Made by a program: the position numbers and the translations under genes. This document shows, piece by piece, positions 44,437 through 54,043 of a DNA stretch of 64,000 nucleotides (position 1 is the stretch's first letter; each line of letters begins with the position of its first letter). Source of the DNA: Nostoc spongiaeforme FACHB-130 (lineage in GTDB: Bacteria; Cyanobacteriota; Cyanobacteriia; Cyanobacteriales; Nostocaceae); contig NZ_JACJTB010000005.1 in assembly GCF_014698475.1 (NCBI RefSeq), positions 62,001 to 126,000 of the forward strand. The letters are read 5' to 3'. Under the pieces are notes generated by a model. It did not search any database. It worked only from the letters and a program-made list of their open reading frames with translations, and was not told the DNA's origin.

Positions 44437-45246
44437 TCAGGCAGACCAAGCTTCTCGGAAGTCAGCGTAGAGTGTTAATCCACCATCAATAAACAGTGTT
44501 TGTCCTGTGATATATGCGGCTTCATCAGAGGCTAAAAAAGCTACGGCTGCGGCCATTTCTTCCGAAGTTCCCGCACGACCCATTGGGATATGACTTTCGA
44601 CAACAGCTTTCTTTTCTGGGTCGTTGATCCAATCTTCGTTGATTGGGGTGATAGTTGCGCCTGGTGCGATCGCATTTACCCGAATACCTCGGTTAGCATA
44701 TTCCAAAGCCAAAGTTTTGGTCATATTTTCCATACCGCCTTTGCTGATGGAATAGCTGACGTACATCGGTCGGGGAATAATTTCGTGAACACTGGAAATA
44801 TTAATGATGATTCCTGGTCGATTTTGGGCGAGAAATTGTTTGATGGTTTCACGGGCGCAGATATAAGCCCCACGCAGATTTACCCCAATCACCCGATCAA
44901 AATCTTCTGTCTTGACTTCGTGGGATGGGCATTCCGTTTGAATGCCGGCATTATTAATCAAAATATCAATACTGCCCCATTTGTCAACTACCGTATTGAC
45001 CATTTCCACAATGTCTTCTTCTTTGGAGATATCTCCTTGTATCAGTAGAGACTGAACACCGCAGTTATTGACATCGCCACAAGCTTTTTGCATGGCGATT
45101 TCTTCTGTATCTTCCGCACCTGACGGGCTTTTGCGGTAATTGATGGCGATATTGCAACCTTCTTGAGCTAGGCGAATGGCGATCGCTTGCCCAATCCCTG
45201 AACTTCCACCTGTAATTAGGGCATTTTTCCCTTTTAATCCTTTCAT
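44437..45246 (-). CDS. SDR-family oxidoreductase, glucose-1-dehydrogenase-like
   Basis: 269 residues. Rossmann fold with TGGSSGIG (12-19) for NAD(P), NNAG, the catalytic Ser (IINISSVHE) and YSISK with Tyr and Lys; C-terminus TGQTLFIDGGLTLY. The sequence GDISKEEDIVEMVNTVVDKW follows the standard pattern. The closest class by eye is glucose 1-dehydrogenase (LdhB/Gdh type, classical SDR), but SDR substrate cannot be read reliably. It is a single gene, with a MITE-like repeat upstream separating it from the DUF389 gene. Confidence 0.95.
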   Translation of the reverse strand: MKGLKGKNALITGGSSGIGQAIAIRLAQEGCNIAINYRKSPSGAEDTEEIAMQKACGDVNNCGVQSLLIQGDISKEEDIVEMVNTVVDKWGSIDILINNAGIQTECPSHEVKTEDFDRVIGVNLRGAYICARETIKQFLAQNRPGIIINISSVHEIIPRPMYVSYSISKGGMENMTKTLALEYANRGIRVNAIAPGATITPINEDWINDPEKKAVVESHIPMGRAGTSEEMAAAVAFLASDEAAYITGQTLFIDGGLTLYADFREAWSA

Positions 45247-45321
45247 GGTATTTCCCCTTTATTTGTATGAATTTTATTTAGTAATAAGGATAATTTTGTC
45301 CTGTCACCTTATTTCTAGTAT

Positions 45322-45434
45322 TTAGGACTCATATTTGATTTATGAAAAAAAATCCGTACACCCAAAAATCCCTCTTTCCTACTCCCTACTCCCTGCCTAC
45401 ACAGATAATTTCAAAAATCAAACCGGATTCCTAT
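45322..45434. mobile_element. MITE-like element, left copy
   Basis: 113 bases with near-complementary ends (TTAGGACTCATATTTGATTT and, inverted, ATAGGAATCCGGTTTGATTT). The middle contains CCTACTCCCTACTCCCTGCC. No coding capacity. A second copy lies at 46719-46845 in opposite orientation, flanking the DUF389 gene. Confidence 0.7.
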
Positions 45435-45488
45435 TTATGATAAATGTGAAGAAAAAGTGACAAATTACCATACTGCCACTAATTTTGC

Positions 45489-46502
45489 TTACTGAGGATT
45501 TTTCGGATTCTCTCCTCTGACTTCCTCAATTTCACCCACTTCAAAAATTAAAGTAAATGGTTGATCCATTTCTTTTGCTAAAAAGTCTTCTAACAGTGTC
45601 ACTTGTGTTGGTGTTATGGGTTCTTTAGTCCTAACGCTTAAACGGACTTTTGGAGGATTACTTAACCAATTGACATCACTATTAAGCAGTACCGTTCGTT
45701 GAAAGGTAACAGTTCTATTTAGTAATGCTTGTCTCAAACTTACTTCTAGTCTGCTTTGTCTAATTAGCTGAAAAAAGCTGAAGCTTAAGGGAATGAGAAT
45801 TATAAATGTTAAAGCTAAAGTCCATACTAGAGCTTTTTTAGCACGATGAAACGACGTGCAACCTGTGATTAAAAACGTCAGCATACAAGAAAGGGTAATA
45901 CCTAATAAATTAGTAAGATAAAGTATAGTTGCACCAATACTCAGGGACGGATTTAATTGTGATAAACCTAAGCCAATAACACAAATGGGCGGCATCAGGG
46001 CAACTGCGATCGCTGTTCCTGCTAAACTTTCAGAAATTTTGGGTTGTACTTTAGCAAAACCACTAATTCCCCCTGCTGCTACAGCAATTCCTAAATCTAA
46101 TAAAGTAGGTCGAGAACGACTAATAATTTCACTACCAAATTGTGGTAGTGCCACAAAGTAACCAATGAACCAAGCTAAAGTAATTGCCAAAATAGTACCA
46201 ATGACAATAGCAGCAAAAGCTTTACGAAATAATATGAAGTTACCTTCTAAAGCTCCAAATGCTAACCCCCGAATTGGTAACATTAAGGGTGCAATAATCA
46301 TTGCCCCAATAATCACAGCAGCACTATTAGAAATTAACCCTAATGTAGCAATGATACAAGAACCAATAATTAGCACGATATAATTGCTATTAACTGTTGA
46401 CTCTTCTAAAAGTCCACTGCGGATTTCTTTCAATTGCAGTGGCGACACTCGACGCTTTTTAAAATTATTAAACCGATTGCGGATATCTTTTATTTTCAGC
46501 AC
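45489..46502 (-). CDS. DUF389 family membrane protein
   Basis: 337 residues with about six membrane helices (NYIVLIIGSCIIATLGLI, SAAVIIGAMIIAPLMLPIRG, AAIVIGTILAITLAWFIGYF and more) and a soluble C-terminal domain (about 255-337) of mixed beta-alpha type. The motif NSAAVIIGAMIIAPLMLPI is the signature of DUF389 (TIGR00341-like). Substrate and activity are unknown; some members are proposed transporters. Flanked by inverted MITE-like repeats, suggesting the segment has been a site of rearrangement. Confidence 0.9.
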   Translation of the reverse strand: MLKIKDIRNRFNNFKKRRVSPLQLKEIRSGLLEESTVNSNYIVLIIGSCIIATLGLISNSAAVIIGAMIIAPLMLPIRGLAFGALEGNFILFRKAFAAIVIGTILAITLAWFIGYFVALPQFGSEIISRSRPTLLDLGIAVAAGGISGFAKVQPKISESLAGTAIAVALMPPICVIGLGLSQLNPSLSIGATILYLTNLLGITLSCMLTFLITGCTSFHRAKKALVWTLALTFIILIPLSFSFFQLIRQSRLEVSLRQALLNRTVTFQRTVLLNSDVNWLSNPPKVRLSVRTKEPITPTQVTLLEDFLAKEMDQPFTLIFEVGEIEEVRGENPKNPQ

Positions 46503-47418
46503 AATACCTCGCAGGCTAATAATCTTTTTTGTAAAGCCAGTATAAATCTTGTATACATAAGCAAATCTATAGCAATCCTAAATCATTTGTGAAATTCTCT
46601 TTCTTCTCTTTCTTTGTTTCCTTTGCGGTACCCTACCCTTCTGGTTCTCCTAAGGACTACGGGAAGCCCCTCCGCGTCTACGTTAAAAAGAATATTTTTC
46701 ACAACAGATAGGATTGCTATAGGAATATGATTTGATTCCTGAATCTAGTTGTGTAGGCAGGGAGTAGGGAATGGGGAGTAGGGAGTAGGAAAAAAGCCTG
46801 ATCTGGGTGTACTGATTTTTTTCAGAAATCAAATATGAGTCCTATATATCTATTATAGATTAAGCAAAATTTTATAAAAATCATCTATCTTCAGAAGCAA
46901 AAATTTTATCCCAAGTATCACTACAGACTGAGAAAATATTTATCAACTCAATACCTTCGCCAAAAAAAGATTATTAAGAGAGAGGGCTGACGTAGTAGAG
47001 TTGTTGTCTTTCCAAACGCCATTTGACAGACTTGAGCAAAGTGTTGTCCTCCTGTCCTTCTGCTATAAATAAATTCAACGTTCTACTTAACAAAAATTTA
47101 GGATGATTATTTTACATATTTGTTACTAATCTTGAGCATAAAAATATGTACAAGCAAGTTGCAACTAGATTATAGTAGTTTTACGTAAAAACCACCCATA
47201 ACAACTAGCTAAATAATATCAACCTTTCACAAAGGTAGTGAATTACTGATGAAATTGTCACAGGAGATACTGACTTACCTTACTACAGAAACCTAGGAGT
47301 TTCACAGATAACCCTGAAAATTGTCAACAAGAAGAGATGAAATTTTGCATATCTATGCGAAATGCAACTGATCTGTGTTGTATGAACATACCGTAAAGCC
47401 CCAGAGAAGGGATTGACT
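46503..47418. other. Long gene-free stretch
   Basis: 916 bases. It holds a dispersed repeat with GGTTCTCCTAAGGACTACGG (46640s) and the MITE-like element at 46719-46845. The last 570 bases are AT-rich and show nothing that I can support; the start of the DUF928 gene follows. Confidence 0.6.
46719..46845. mobile_element. MITE-like element, right copy (inverted relative to the left copy)
   Basis: 127 bases with terminal inverted repeats ATAGGAATATGATTTGATTC and the complement of ATAGGACTCATATTTGATTT at the other end. The middle is GGGAGTAGGGAATGGGGAGT. Related by reverse complement to 45322-45434. Confidence 0.75.
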
Positions 47419-48381
47419 ATGAAACCGTTTTTCTTGATAAGATGCGTCTGTGTTAGCTTAATGCTTGGCTCTTTGTTGCCTGTGAGCTTCGATAAAGTAG
47501 TAGCCGCGCCTGATAACATTGCTCAAGCTCAATCAAACTACAACAAATATATGCAGTTGGGTTACAGTGCGACTCGTCAGCGCAATTACTCAGCCGCTTT
47601 AAATTATTTTAAACAAGCACTCCAGGAAAGACCAGGCGATCGCTACGCTACCACAGCGATGAATAATATCCAAATTTATGTAGCCCGCGATCGCCGCAAT
47701 GGTAACAGCAAGCGACCAACTTATGTTACCTATATTCCCCGAAACCTGGGCAAACCAGCGCGGCAAATTCAGGGAGGAACTCGCAGTGCCCCACGTTTGA
47801 GCGAAAGCGGTGAGGTTTGTATACCAGGTAAAAAACGCTTAACAGCACTAACACCAACCTTGGATGTGATGCAAAGAACTACATCTGCTTACCCGACGTT
47901 TTTATTTTATGTACCGCAAACATCTGCACCAGTTATGGAACTGGTATTGTCAGATGAAGAAGATAATGTTGTGTATCAACAAACCTTGCCAACACCAAGT
48001 AAAGCTGGTATTCTCAGCCTGAGTTTACCAGAAAAACCCGATGTGCCGAGTTTAAAAGTTGGTAAAACTTATCACTGGGACTTTTCCGTGATTTGCGATC
48101 GCAGCGATCGGCAGCAAGATTATGTAGTTTCTGGCTCAATTGAACGTATTACTCCCGATGCTGCCCTGATGTCGGAAATTAAGCAAGTCCAACCAGAAGA
48201 ACAAGCAGCAATTTATGCCCTGTCTGGATTTTGGGAAGATTCTTTAGCAATTCTGAGTGAATTGCGTAAATCTAGCCCCAATGACCTGACAATTAAAAAT
48301 GATTGGGAAGATTTGTTACGCTCTGGAGGTTTAGAAGAAATTGCTCAAGAACCTCTAGTACCTTGCTGCACAATTCATTAG
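47419..48381 (+). CDS. Exported TPR/DUF928 protein
   Basis: 320 residues. A signal peptide (MKPFFLIRCVCVSLMLGSLL, cut near VVAAP) precedes two TPR-like helices (YNKYMQLGYSATRQRNYSAA, LNYFKQALQERPGD). From about residue 135 it is DUF928: LTALTPTLDVMQRTTSAYPT, FLFYVPQTSAPVMELVLSDE and HWDFSVICDRSDR. DUF928 proteins are periplasmic or outer-membrane-associated in cyanobacteria and often lie next to TPS transporters, CHASE2 or CHAT proteins; this window has all three kinds nearby. The ATG at 47419 is preceded by AGAAGGG. Function unknown. Confidence 0.9.
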   Translation: MKPFFLIRCVCVSLMLGSLLPVSFDKVVAAPDNIAQAQSNYNKYMQLGYSATRQRNYSAALNYFKQALQERPGDRYATTAMNNIQIYVARDRRNGNSKRPTYVTYIPRNLGKPARQIQGGTRSAPRLSESGEVCIPGKKRLTALTPTLDVMQRTTSAYPTFLFYVPQTSAPVMELVLSDEEDNVVYQQTLPTPSKAGILSLSLPEKPDVPSLKVGKTYHWDFSVICDRSDRQQDYVVSGSIERITPDAALMSEIKQVQPEEQAAIYALSGFWEDSLAILSELRKSSPNDLTIKNDWEDLLRSGGLEEIAQEPLVPCCTIH

Positions 48382-48741
48382 TCTACTGAACTCATCACCG
48401 CCAGAAAAAACTTTACCGTGGTGAAACAATGATTAAGGAAAACTTTTAATTTCTGACACACAAAACCCTATAACATCATACGTACGTATATTAGGAGTCA
48501 TCATAGTAAACAAACTTCACCAAGCACTACCTTCATCAATTTGTATAATCACTAGACTGTAAATCAACTTACCAGCAATCAAATATCAAGTTGCTTGGGC
48601 AGCTAATTTTGTTGTGTGCCAATGTGAGCATACAAGCTATTAGTAGCTGAAGGTTTTTTCTATGAACTTGTACTTCTTAGTCTAGGGAATTTTATCCACT
48701 ATTACTGAGTAGAAATCTAACTTTATAGCAACTGCAAACTA
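48382..48741. other. Gene-free leader of the FHA/redox pair
   Basis: 360 bases without a gene before the large membrane protein. I see a short ACGTACGT palindrome near 48479-48487 and no other structure; it should contain the promoter. Confidence 0.5.
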
Positions 48742-51700
48742 ATGATTAGTCAAGTCTCAGAAAAAAAGATGCACATTGTCAGGTGGCTGCTGGCGATCGG
48801 CTGGCTGACATTAATCTTTTCTTTATTTTATGATCCCCTTTCAGTTTGGTTAACTGACCCCAGTAATACTGCAAGTCCCTTTCATCTCCATCCGGAGAGA
48901 TATCTCGATCCTGACGATTGCGTCGCAGTTCAAGGTGTATGCTTACCAGAACAACCCTATCCTATGGGAGCGCGGATCTTCTGGGCGATGGTACTGCCCA
49001 TCGGGATTATGATTTTGGTGTTATTTGGGCATGAACTCTGGCGGCGGATCTGTCCTTTATATTTCTTCTCCCAAATTCCCCGCGCTTTAGGGATTCAACG
49101 CAAGCGCAAAGTGGTCAATCCCGACACAGGTAACGTGCGTTACGAACTAGCTGGGGTAGAAAAGGAATCTTGGTTAGGACGGAATTACCTCTACCTGCAA
49201 ATGTTCCTCTTTTACCTGGGCTTGAACATCCGCATTTTGTTTGTGAATAGCGATCGCACCGCAATGGCTTTGTTTTTGCTATTCACCATCACCTCGTCAA
49301 TTGGTGTGGGTTATTTATTCAAAGGTAGAAGTTGGTGTCAATACTTCTGCCCAATGGCTCCCGTGCAGATGTTTTATACAGGCCCTAGAGGCTTATTAGG
49401 TACTGATGCTCACCTCAAGCCGCCCCAAAGCATCACTCAATCCATGTGTCGGTCGGTAGATACCAGTGGTAACGAAAAAAGTGCCTGTGTTAGCTGTCAA
49501 TCTCCTTGTATAGATATTGACTCCGAACGCTCCTATTGGGAAGGCATTACCAGACCAGACCAAAAATTAGTGTTCTACACCTATTTTGGCTTGATGTTTG
49601 GCTTCTACTTCTACTACTTCTTGTATGCAGGCAACTGGGACTACTACTACTCAGGCGCATGGACACATGAAGAAGGACAGTTAAGCACCCTATTCAACCC
49701 TGGTTTTTACATATTTGGTCAAGCTATTCCCATCCCCAAAATCATTGCTTCTCCTCTGACCATTGGGATTTGTGCTGCCCTCAGCTACTTGATTTGTCAA
49801 ACCCTAGAAAATGCTTATCGCGCCTTCCTCAAGCGCCAAGGTAGAAGCGTTAGCGAAGAAGACATATTACACGTCTGCTTTGTGTTGTGTACATTTATCT
49901 CCTTTAACGTCTTCTTTTCCTTTGGCGGTCGTCCCAACATCAGCTTGTTTCCAGAATGGGGGATTTTGGTACTCAACGCCATCATCGTCCTCGTCAGCAG
50001 CTTGTGGTTACACAGAAGTTTAGCCCGCAGCAGAGATAATTATTCTCGTGAGAGCTTGGCTAGTAGTTTGCGTCGCCAGTTGAACAAACTCGCCGTAGAT
50101 TGGAGCAAATTCCTGGAAGGGCGATCGCTCCAAGACCTCCTCCCCAACGAAGTCTATGTTCTAGCCAAAGTCCTCCCTGGTTTTAACCGAGCCGACAGAC
50201 TGCGCGTCTATAAAGGCGTATTGCAAGAATCTCTCCAAGAAGGTAACGTCCAATCTGCCGACAGCTTAGAAGTTCTCAAAGATGTCCGCAAAGAATTGAA
50301 CATCAGTGATGAAGAGCATTACTCTGTTCTCGCTGAACTCGGTGTGGAAGACCCATCCCTCCTTGATCCCCAAAGACAACTCAGCCGGGAAAACCAACTG
50401 CGGATTGATAGTTATCGCCGCGCCCTCGAAATAGTCATCCAAGAACTCGTAGAAACAGGCACACCCTTAGCAGATGCCTTTGAGCGCAAACAAAAGCAAA
50501 TCATGAGCTTGCGCCAAGAATATGCCATCACATCTGCCGAACAAGAACAAGTCTTGGCAGAAATGTTTAACCAAGATGGCGCACTGCTGCGGACAGCAGA
50601 ACAGTTATTATCTCAATTGCAAGACCTAGCTGTTCGTTATCAAGCCCTGCAAAACTTAGTTTCCAACCCCCACGCACCTGTTTACCTCTTGCTGCGCCAA
50701 GCAGTCCAAGAAAAACAAAAACTGATTGTTACCCAGTTACTCAGCATCCTAGAAATTTTAGGAGATACCCCCGAAGCCCTGGACATTGCTCGTTCCATTG
50801 GTGTATTAGCAGCCAATATCCTCGGAGAAATTCTGCGGTCTAATGAAGAGCAGTCCAGATGGATGTCCCGTCTGAGTATGAGAGTAATCTCTGCCTTACG
50901 TCAAGCCAAAGACCTAGTAACCCAATCAGTTCCCCTAACGACAGACTTTAATAATGGCATCGCCGATACCCAAATCGACGTTCCAGGCAACAATAATGCC
51001 ACTCGCAATGCCACTCCCACCACCGCCACTTGGAGTTCCATCGTCGCGCCTACCCAAATCCCCGAACCTGCTTTACGTTCTGATGTGATTATTGATGTCT
51101 TAATGCAACTTTTGCAAGACATCGATCCCTTAGTCCAAGCAGCCAGTTTGTATGCGCTACATCAAATTGATCCCAGCCTGGGTTTCCAACAAGCCCGTCA
51201 GCTGTTAGATACAAAGACCATCAAAGATAATTTGGTCATTGAAACAGCCGAAAGGATTCTGGGTCAAGGACAGCCCCACACCAAAACCACCGTCCCGACC
51301 ATGATTGCTCAAATCAAAATCATGGGACGTGTAGAACGACGAGTGTTTCAACAGTCTACAGTGCGTGTTGGAAGGGAAGTTGGTAATGACATTATCATTT
51401 CCGATAACCGCGTTTCTCGCCAACATGCCATCTTCTATGTAGATGAAAAAGGCGTGAGCGTCAAAGACTTGGGTAGTAGCAATGGTCTGCGGATTGGCAA
51501 GACGCAAATCTTTGACCAGCAAACACAACTCCAACAAGGTGATGTTGTCCGCTTCAGCAGTGGTGATGACATCGTGATTTTAGTGCAGTGGGAAATGCAA
51601 GCCCAACAAGGAGACACTATTGCGGACGCTTTAGGAACCTTGGAAAAACTGTTGTGGCTGTATAAGAGTAGTTTCTTCTCTGGTTTAAAAGCCAACGTCT

Positions 51701-52077
51701 TAATTGATTTGGCGAAAAATAGCCATGTGCGCGTCTATCGCCCCGAAGAAGAAATTTGCCGGATGGGTACACCAGCCCATGATCTGATTGTTTTAATCGA
51801 TGGTGAGGCGAGAGTCAGCCAAAGTATGGGCAATCAAGATATGTCAGGGATGATTTCACCTGGACAAACAATTGGTGAATTGGAAGTATTAAACCACACC
51901 AATTATGCGTCAACCATCGTTGCATCTGGTACTAGAACCAAGACACTCAGAATCAATGCCGAGAATTTTGAGGCAGTGCTGGCACAAGACACATTACTAG
52001 CTAGAAATATCTTGGAGCTTTTGAGTAATCGTCTGCAAGCAAGTATGGGACAAGCTTGTTCAATAACGCAACTCTAA
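48742..52077 (+). CDS. Large membrane Fe-S protein with FHA and cyclic-nucleotide-binding domains
   Basis: 1111 residues. The N-terminal third has about nine membrane helices and an Fe-S module like NosR/NapH/CcoG polyferredoxins: GRSWCQYFCPMAP (Cys199, Cys203) and Cys236, Cys249, Cys252 and Cys256 in KSACVSCQSPCID, plus Cys104 in RRICPLYF. A helical region (about 440-860) follows, then an FHA domain (about 873-955: VRVGREVGNDIIISDNRVSR, GSSNGLRIG) and a cyclic-nucleotide-binding-like domain (about 985-1100: VYRPEEEICRMGTPAHDLIV, SPGQTIGELEVL). It would pass electrons across or along a membrane under control of phosphothreonine and a small-molecule signal; this is inferred. The next gene carries the matching soluble module. 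Family not characterised to my knowledge. Confidence 0.82.
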   Translation: MISQVSEKKMHIVRWLLAIGWLTLIFSLFYDPLSVWLTDPSNTASPFHLHPERYLDPDDCVAVQGVCLPEQPYPMGARIFWAMVLPIGIMILVLFGHELWRRICPLYFFSQIPRALGIQRKRKVVNPDTGNVRYELAGVEKESWLGRNYLYLQMFLFYLGLNIRILFVNSDRTAMALFLLFTITSSIGVGYLFKGRSWCQYFCPMAPVQMFYTGPRGLLGTDAHLKPPQSITQSMCRSVDTSGNEKSACVSCQSPCIDIDSERSYWEGITRPDQKLVFYTYFGLMFGFYFYYFLYAGNWDYYYSGAWTHEEGQLSTLFNPGFYIFGQAIPIPKIIASPLTIGICAALSYLICQTLENAYRAFLKRQGRSVSEEDILHVCFVLCTFISFNVFFSFGGRPNISLFPEWGILVLNAIIVLVSSLWLHRSLARSRDNYSRESLASSLRRQLNKLAVDWSKFLEGRSLQDLLPNEVYVLAKVLPGFNRADRLRVYKGVLQESLQEGNVQSADSLEVLKDVRKELNISDEEHYSVLAELGVEDPSLLDPQRQLSRENQLRIDSYRRALEIVIQELVETGTPLADAFERKQKQIMSLRQEYAITSAEQEQVLAEMFNQDGALLRTAEQLLSQLQDLAVRYQALQNLVSNPHAPVYLLLRQAVQEKQKLIVTQLLSILEILGDTPEALDIARSIGVLAANILGEILRSNEEQSRWMSRLSMRVISALRQAKDLVTQSVPLTTDFNNGIADTQIDVPGNNNATRNATPTTATWSSIVAPTQIPEPALRSDVIIDVLMQLLQDIDPLVQAASLYALHQIDPSLGFQQARQLLDTKTIKDNLVIETAERILGQGQPHTKTTVPTMIAQIKIMGRVERRVFQQSTVRVGREVGNDIIISDNRVSRQHAIFYVDEKGVSVKDLGSSNGLRIGKTQIFDQQTQLQQGDVVRFSSGDDIVILVQWEMQAQQGDTIADALGTLEKLLWLYKSSFFSGLKANVLIDLAKNSHVRVYRPEEEICRMGTPAHDLIVLIDGEARVSQSMGNQDMSGMISPGQTIGELEVLNHTNYASTIVASGTRTKTLRINAENFEAVLAQDTLLARNILELLSNRLQASMGQACSITQL

Positions 52078-52079
52078 GA

Positions 52080-52114
52080 TTTTAACTGGGATGGTAGTAC
52101 CGTCCCAGTTAAAA
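52080..52114 (+). terminator. Strong hairpin after the membrane FHA gene
   Basis: TTTTAACTGGGA (52080-52091) pairs with TCCCAGTTAAAA (52103-52114); the inner GGTAGTACC is also palindromic. It starts two bases after the stop codon and should end or attenuate transcription before the 52247 gene. Confidence 0.85.
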
Positions 52115-52246
52115 CTATGGGCATTAGTTTTGTAGCACGCCTCATTACCTCTATTGAGTTTAGGTAATGATTACACAGCAGAATTCAGAATTCGGCAGAA
52201 ATTTCTGCGTATAAACACAGAGAAGTTGACGTATTAGGTAATTAAT

Positions 52247-53998
52247 ATGCTTAAACTCAGAATCATTGATCCCCAGAAACCCAACGAACTCAAGGAACTA
52301 GACCTCAACTTAGATACCATGCTCAATCATGAGTGTCTAATTGGCCGCTATCCCAACTGTAATGTAGTGCTGGATAGTGCCGAAGTGAGTCGGATGCACG
52401 GCAAAATTTCTCTGAAAAATGGTAGTTATTATTACACAGATTTAGCTAGTCGGGCTGGTTCACGGTTGAATGCTGACCAGATCCAAATCAATCAAGATTA
52501 TCCTCTGAAAACGGGAGATATGATGCAGATTGGTCGGTTCTTTTTGATGGTAATCAGCCTAATAGCCAGCAATGAACCGACCATGATTGATTTGAATATT
52601 AACGTTAATACTAACGTTGTCACTGCAAGTAATGGTCAGGCTGTACAACCAGAAATAGCGATCGCACCTGTCGCACCCACACCAACCCCAGAACCCCTAC
52701 CGACTCCTGCGCTCCCCACCAAAGACCCGCAAGAGTATATGCCACTAGCAACGGTAGATCACAGCCAAATTGAGCGGTGGATGAAAGGTGATTTAACCGT
52801 CCAATGTATCCAAGTCATTGATGAAACCCACGATGTTAAAACCTTCCGCTTCGTGGCTGACCCACCAATGCTCTTTACCTATAAACCAGGTCAGTTTATC
52901 ACCCTCGACCTAGAAATTAACGGCGAACAGGTATTGCGTTCCTATTCCATCTCATCTACACCTTCTCGTCCCCATACCCTAGAAATCACAGTTAAACGTG
53001 TACCTGCGCCAGCAGATGCCGGGCCAGATGTCCCCCGTGGTTTAGTTTCCAACTGGTTGCACGACAACGTAAAAGCAGGTAGCGTCCTGAAAGTCAATGG
53101 CCCAACAGGTAAATTTACTTGTTTTGCCAACCCTTCACCAAAACTGTTGCTAATTTCTGCTGGTAGTGGGATCACACCCATGATGTCTATGTCGCGCTGG
53201 GTATATGACACCGCTTCAGATGTGGATATCGTCTTTTTCCATTGCGCTCGTAGCCCCAGAGATATCATTTACCGCCAGGAACTTGATTGGTTAGCAGCCA
53301 ACCATCCCAAGTTTAATCTAGCAATTAGCATTACCCGCCGTGAACCTGGTCAAAGTTGGATGAGTTTCACCGGCAGACTAGATGCAGCAATGTTAAAACT
53401 GATTGCGCCAGACTACAAAGAACGCACAGTTTATGTATGTGGGCCGAACCCATTTATGGAATCGGTCAACGACTTACTCGAAAGCATCGACTTCCCGATG
53501 CAAAACTACTACGAAGAAAGCTTCGGCCCACCCCGGAAAAAAGTCAAAAAAGCCCCAGCCCCGGCTCCCGCACCAGTAGAAGTTGCTGCGGCTCCAGGTG
53601 GCAAAGGTCTACGCGAAATGCTTGGCAAAATCTCGACCGAATCAGCACCAGTCCAAGATGGGGGAGCGCGTGTGTCTACAACCCCAGTAGCAGCAACGGC
53701 TCCCGTTTCTCCAGTCCCAGCATCTTCTAGTCAAACCCTGATAGTTTTCTCCAAATCGGGTAAAGAAGTAGCTTGCGATGGCGAAGAAACTATCCTCGAT
53801 ATGGCAGACCAAGAAGGCGTAAAAATCCGTAGCAGTTGCCGTTCTGGGGTTTGTGGGACTTGCAAAAAACGGAAGTTAGAAGGCACGGTCAAAATGGAAG
53901 GCTATGATCCCGAAGCCTTAGAAGAAAGTGAAATTAAAGAAGGCTATGTCTTAACTTGTGTGGCTTATCCAGTTGGGAAGGTGGTGATTGATGCTTAG
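52247..53998 (+). CDS. FHA-FNR-ferredoxin fusion oxidoreductase
   Basis: 583 residues. N-terminal FHA domain (about 25-110: LIGRYPNCNVVLDSAEVSRM, HGKISLKNGSYYYTDLASRA), a Pro-rich linker, then an FNR-type reductase with FAD-binding RSYSISSTPSRP and NAD(P)H-binding SAGSGITPMMSMSRW and VYVCGPNPFM. After an Ala/Pro linker, a plant-type 2Fe-2S ferredoxin domain ends the protein, with Cys531, Cys536, Cys539 and Cys571 (CRSGVCGTC, LTCVAYP). No membrane segment, so it is probably cytoplasmic. Electrons would go from NAD(P)H to FAD to the 2Fe-2S cluster. The neighbour carries FHA plus a membrane Fe-S domain, hence a likely pair. The ferredoxin end resembles that at 34325-35644. Confidence 0.92.
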   Translation: MLKLRIIDPQKPNELKELDLNLDTMLNHECLIGRYPNCNVVLDSAEVSRMHGKISLKNGSYYYTDLASRAGSRLNADQIQINQDYPLKTGDMMQIGRFFLMVISLIASNEPTMIDLNINVNTNVVTASNGQAVQPEIAIAPVAPTPTPEPLPTPALPTKDPQEYMPLATVDHSQIERWMKGDLTVQCIQVIDETHDVKTFRFVADPPMLFTYKPGQFITLDLEINGEQVLRSYSISSTPSRPHTLEITVKRVPAPADAGPDVPRGLVSNWLHDNVKAGSVLKVNGPTGKFTCFANPSPKLLLISAGSGITPMMSMSRWVYDTASDVDIVFFHCARSPRDIIYRQELDWLAANHPKFNLAISITRREPGQSWMSFTGRLDAAMLKLIAPDYKERTVYVCGPNPFMESVNDLLESIDFPMQNYYEESFGPPRKKVKKAPAPAPAPVEVAAAPGGKGLREMLGKISTESAPVQDGGARVSTTPVAATAPVSPVPASSSQTLIVFSKSGKEVACDGEETILDMADQEGVKIRSSCRSGVCGTCKKRKLEGTVKMEGYDPEALEESEIKEGYVLTCVAYPVGKVVIDA

Positions 53999-54043
53999 TC
54001 ACTTAATCTCATAGCTGTAAAAATCGTCAGAGAGTTGGAACTG

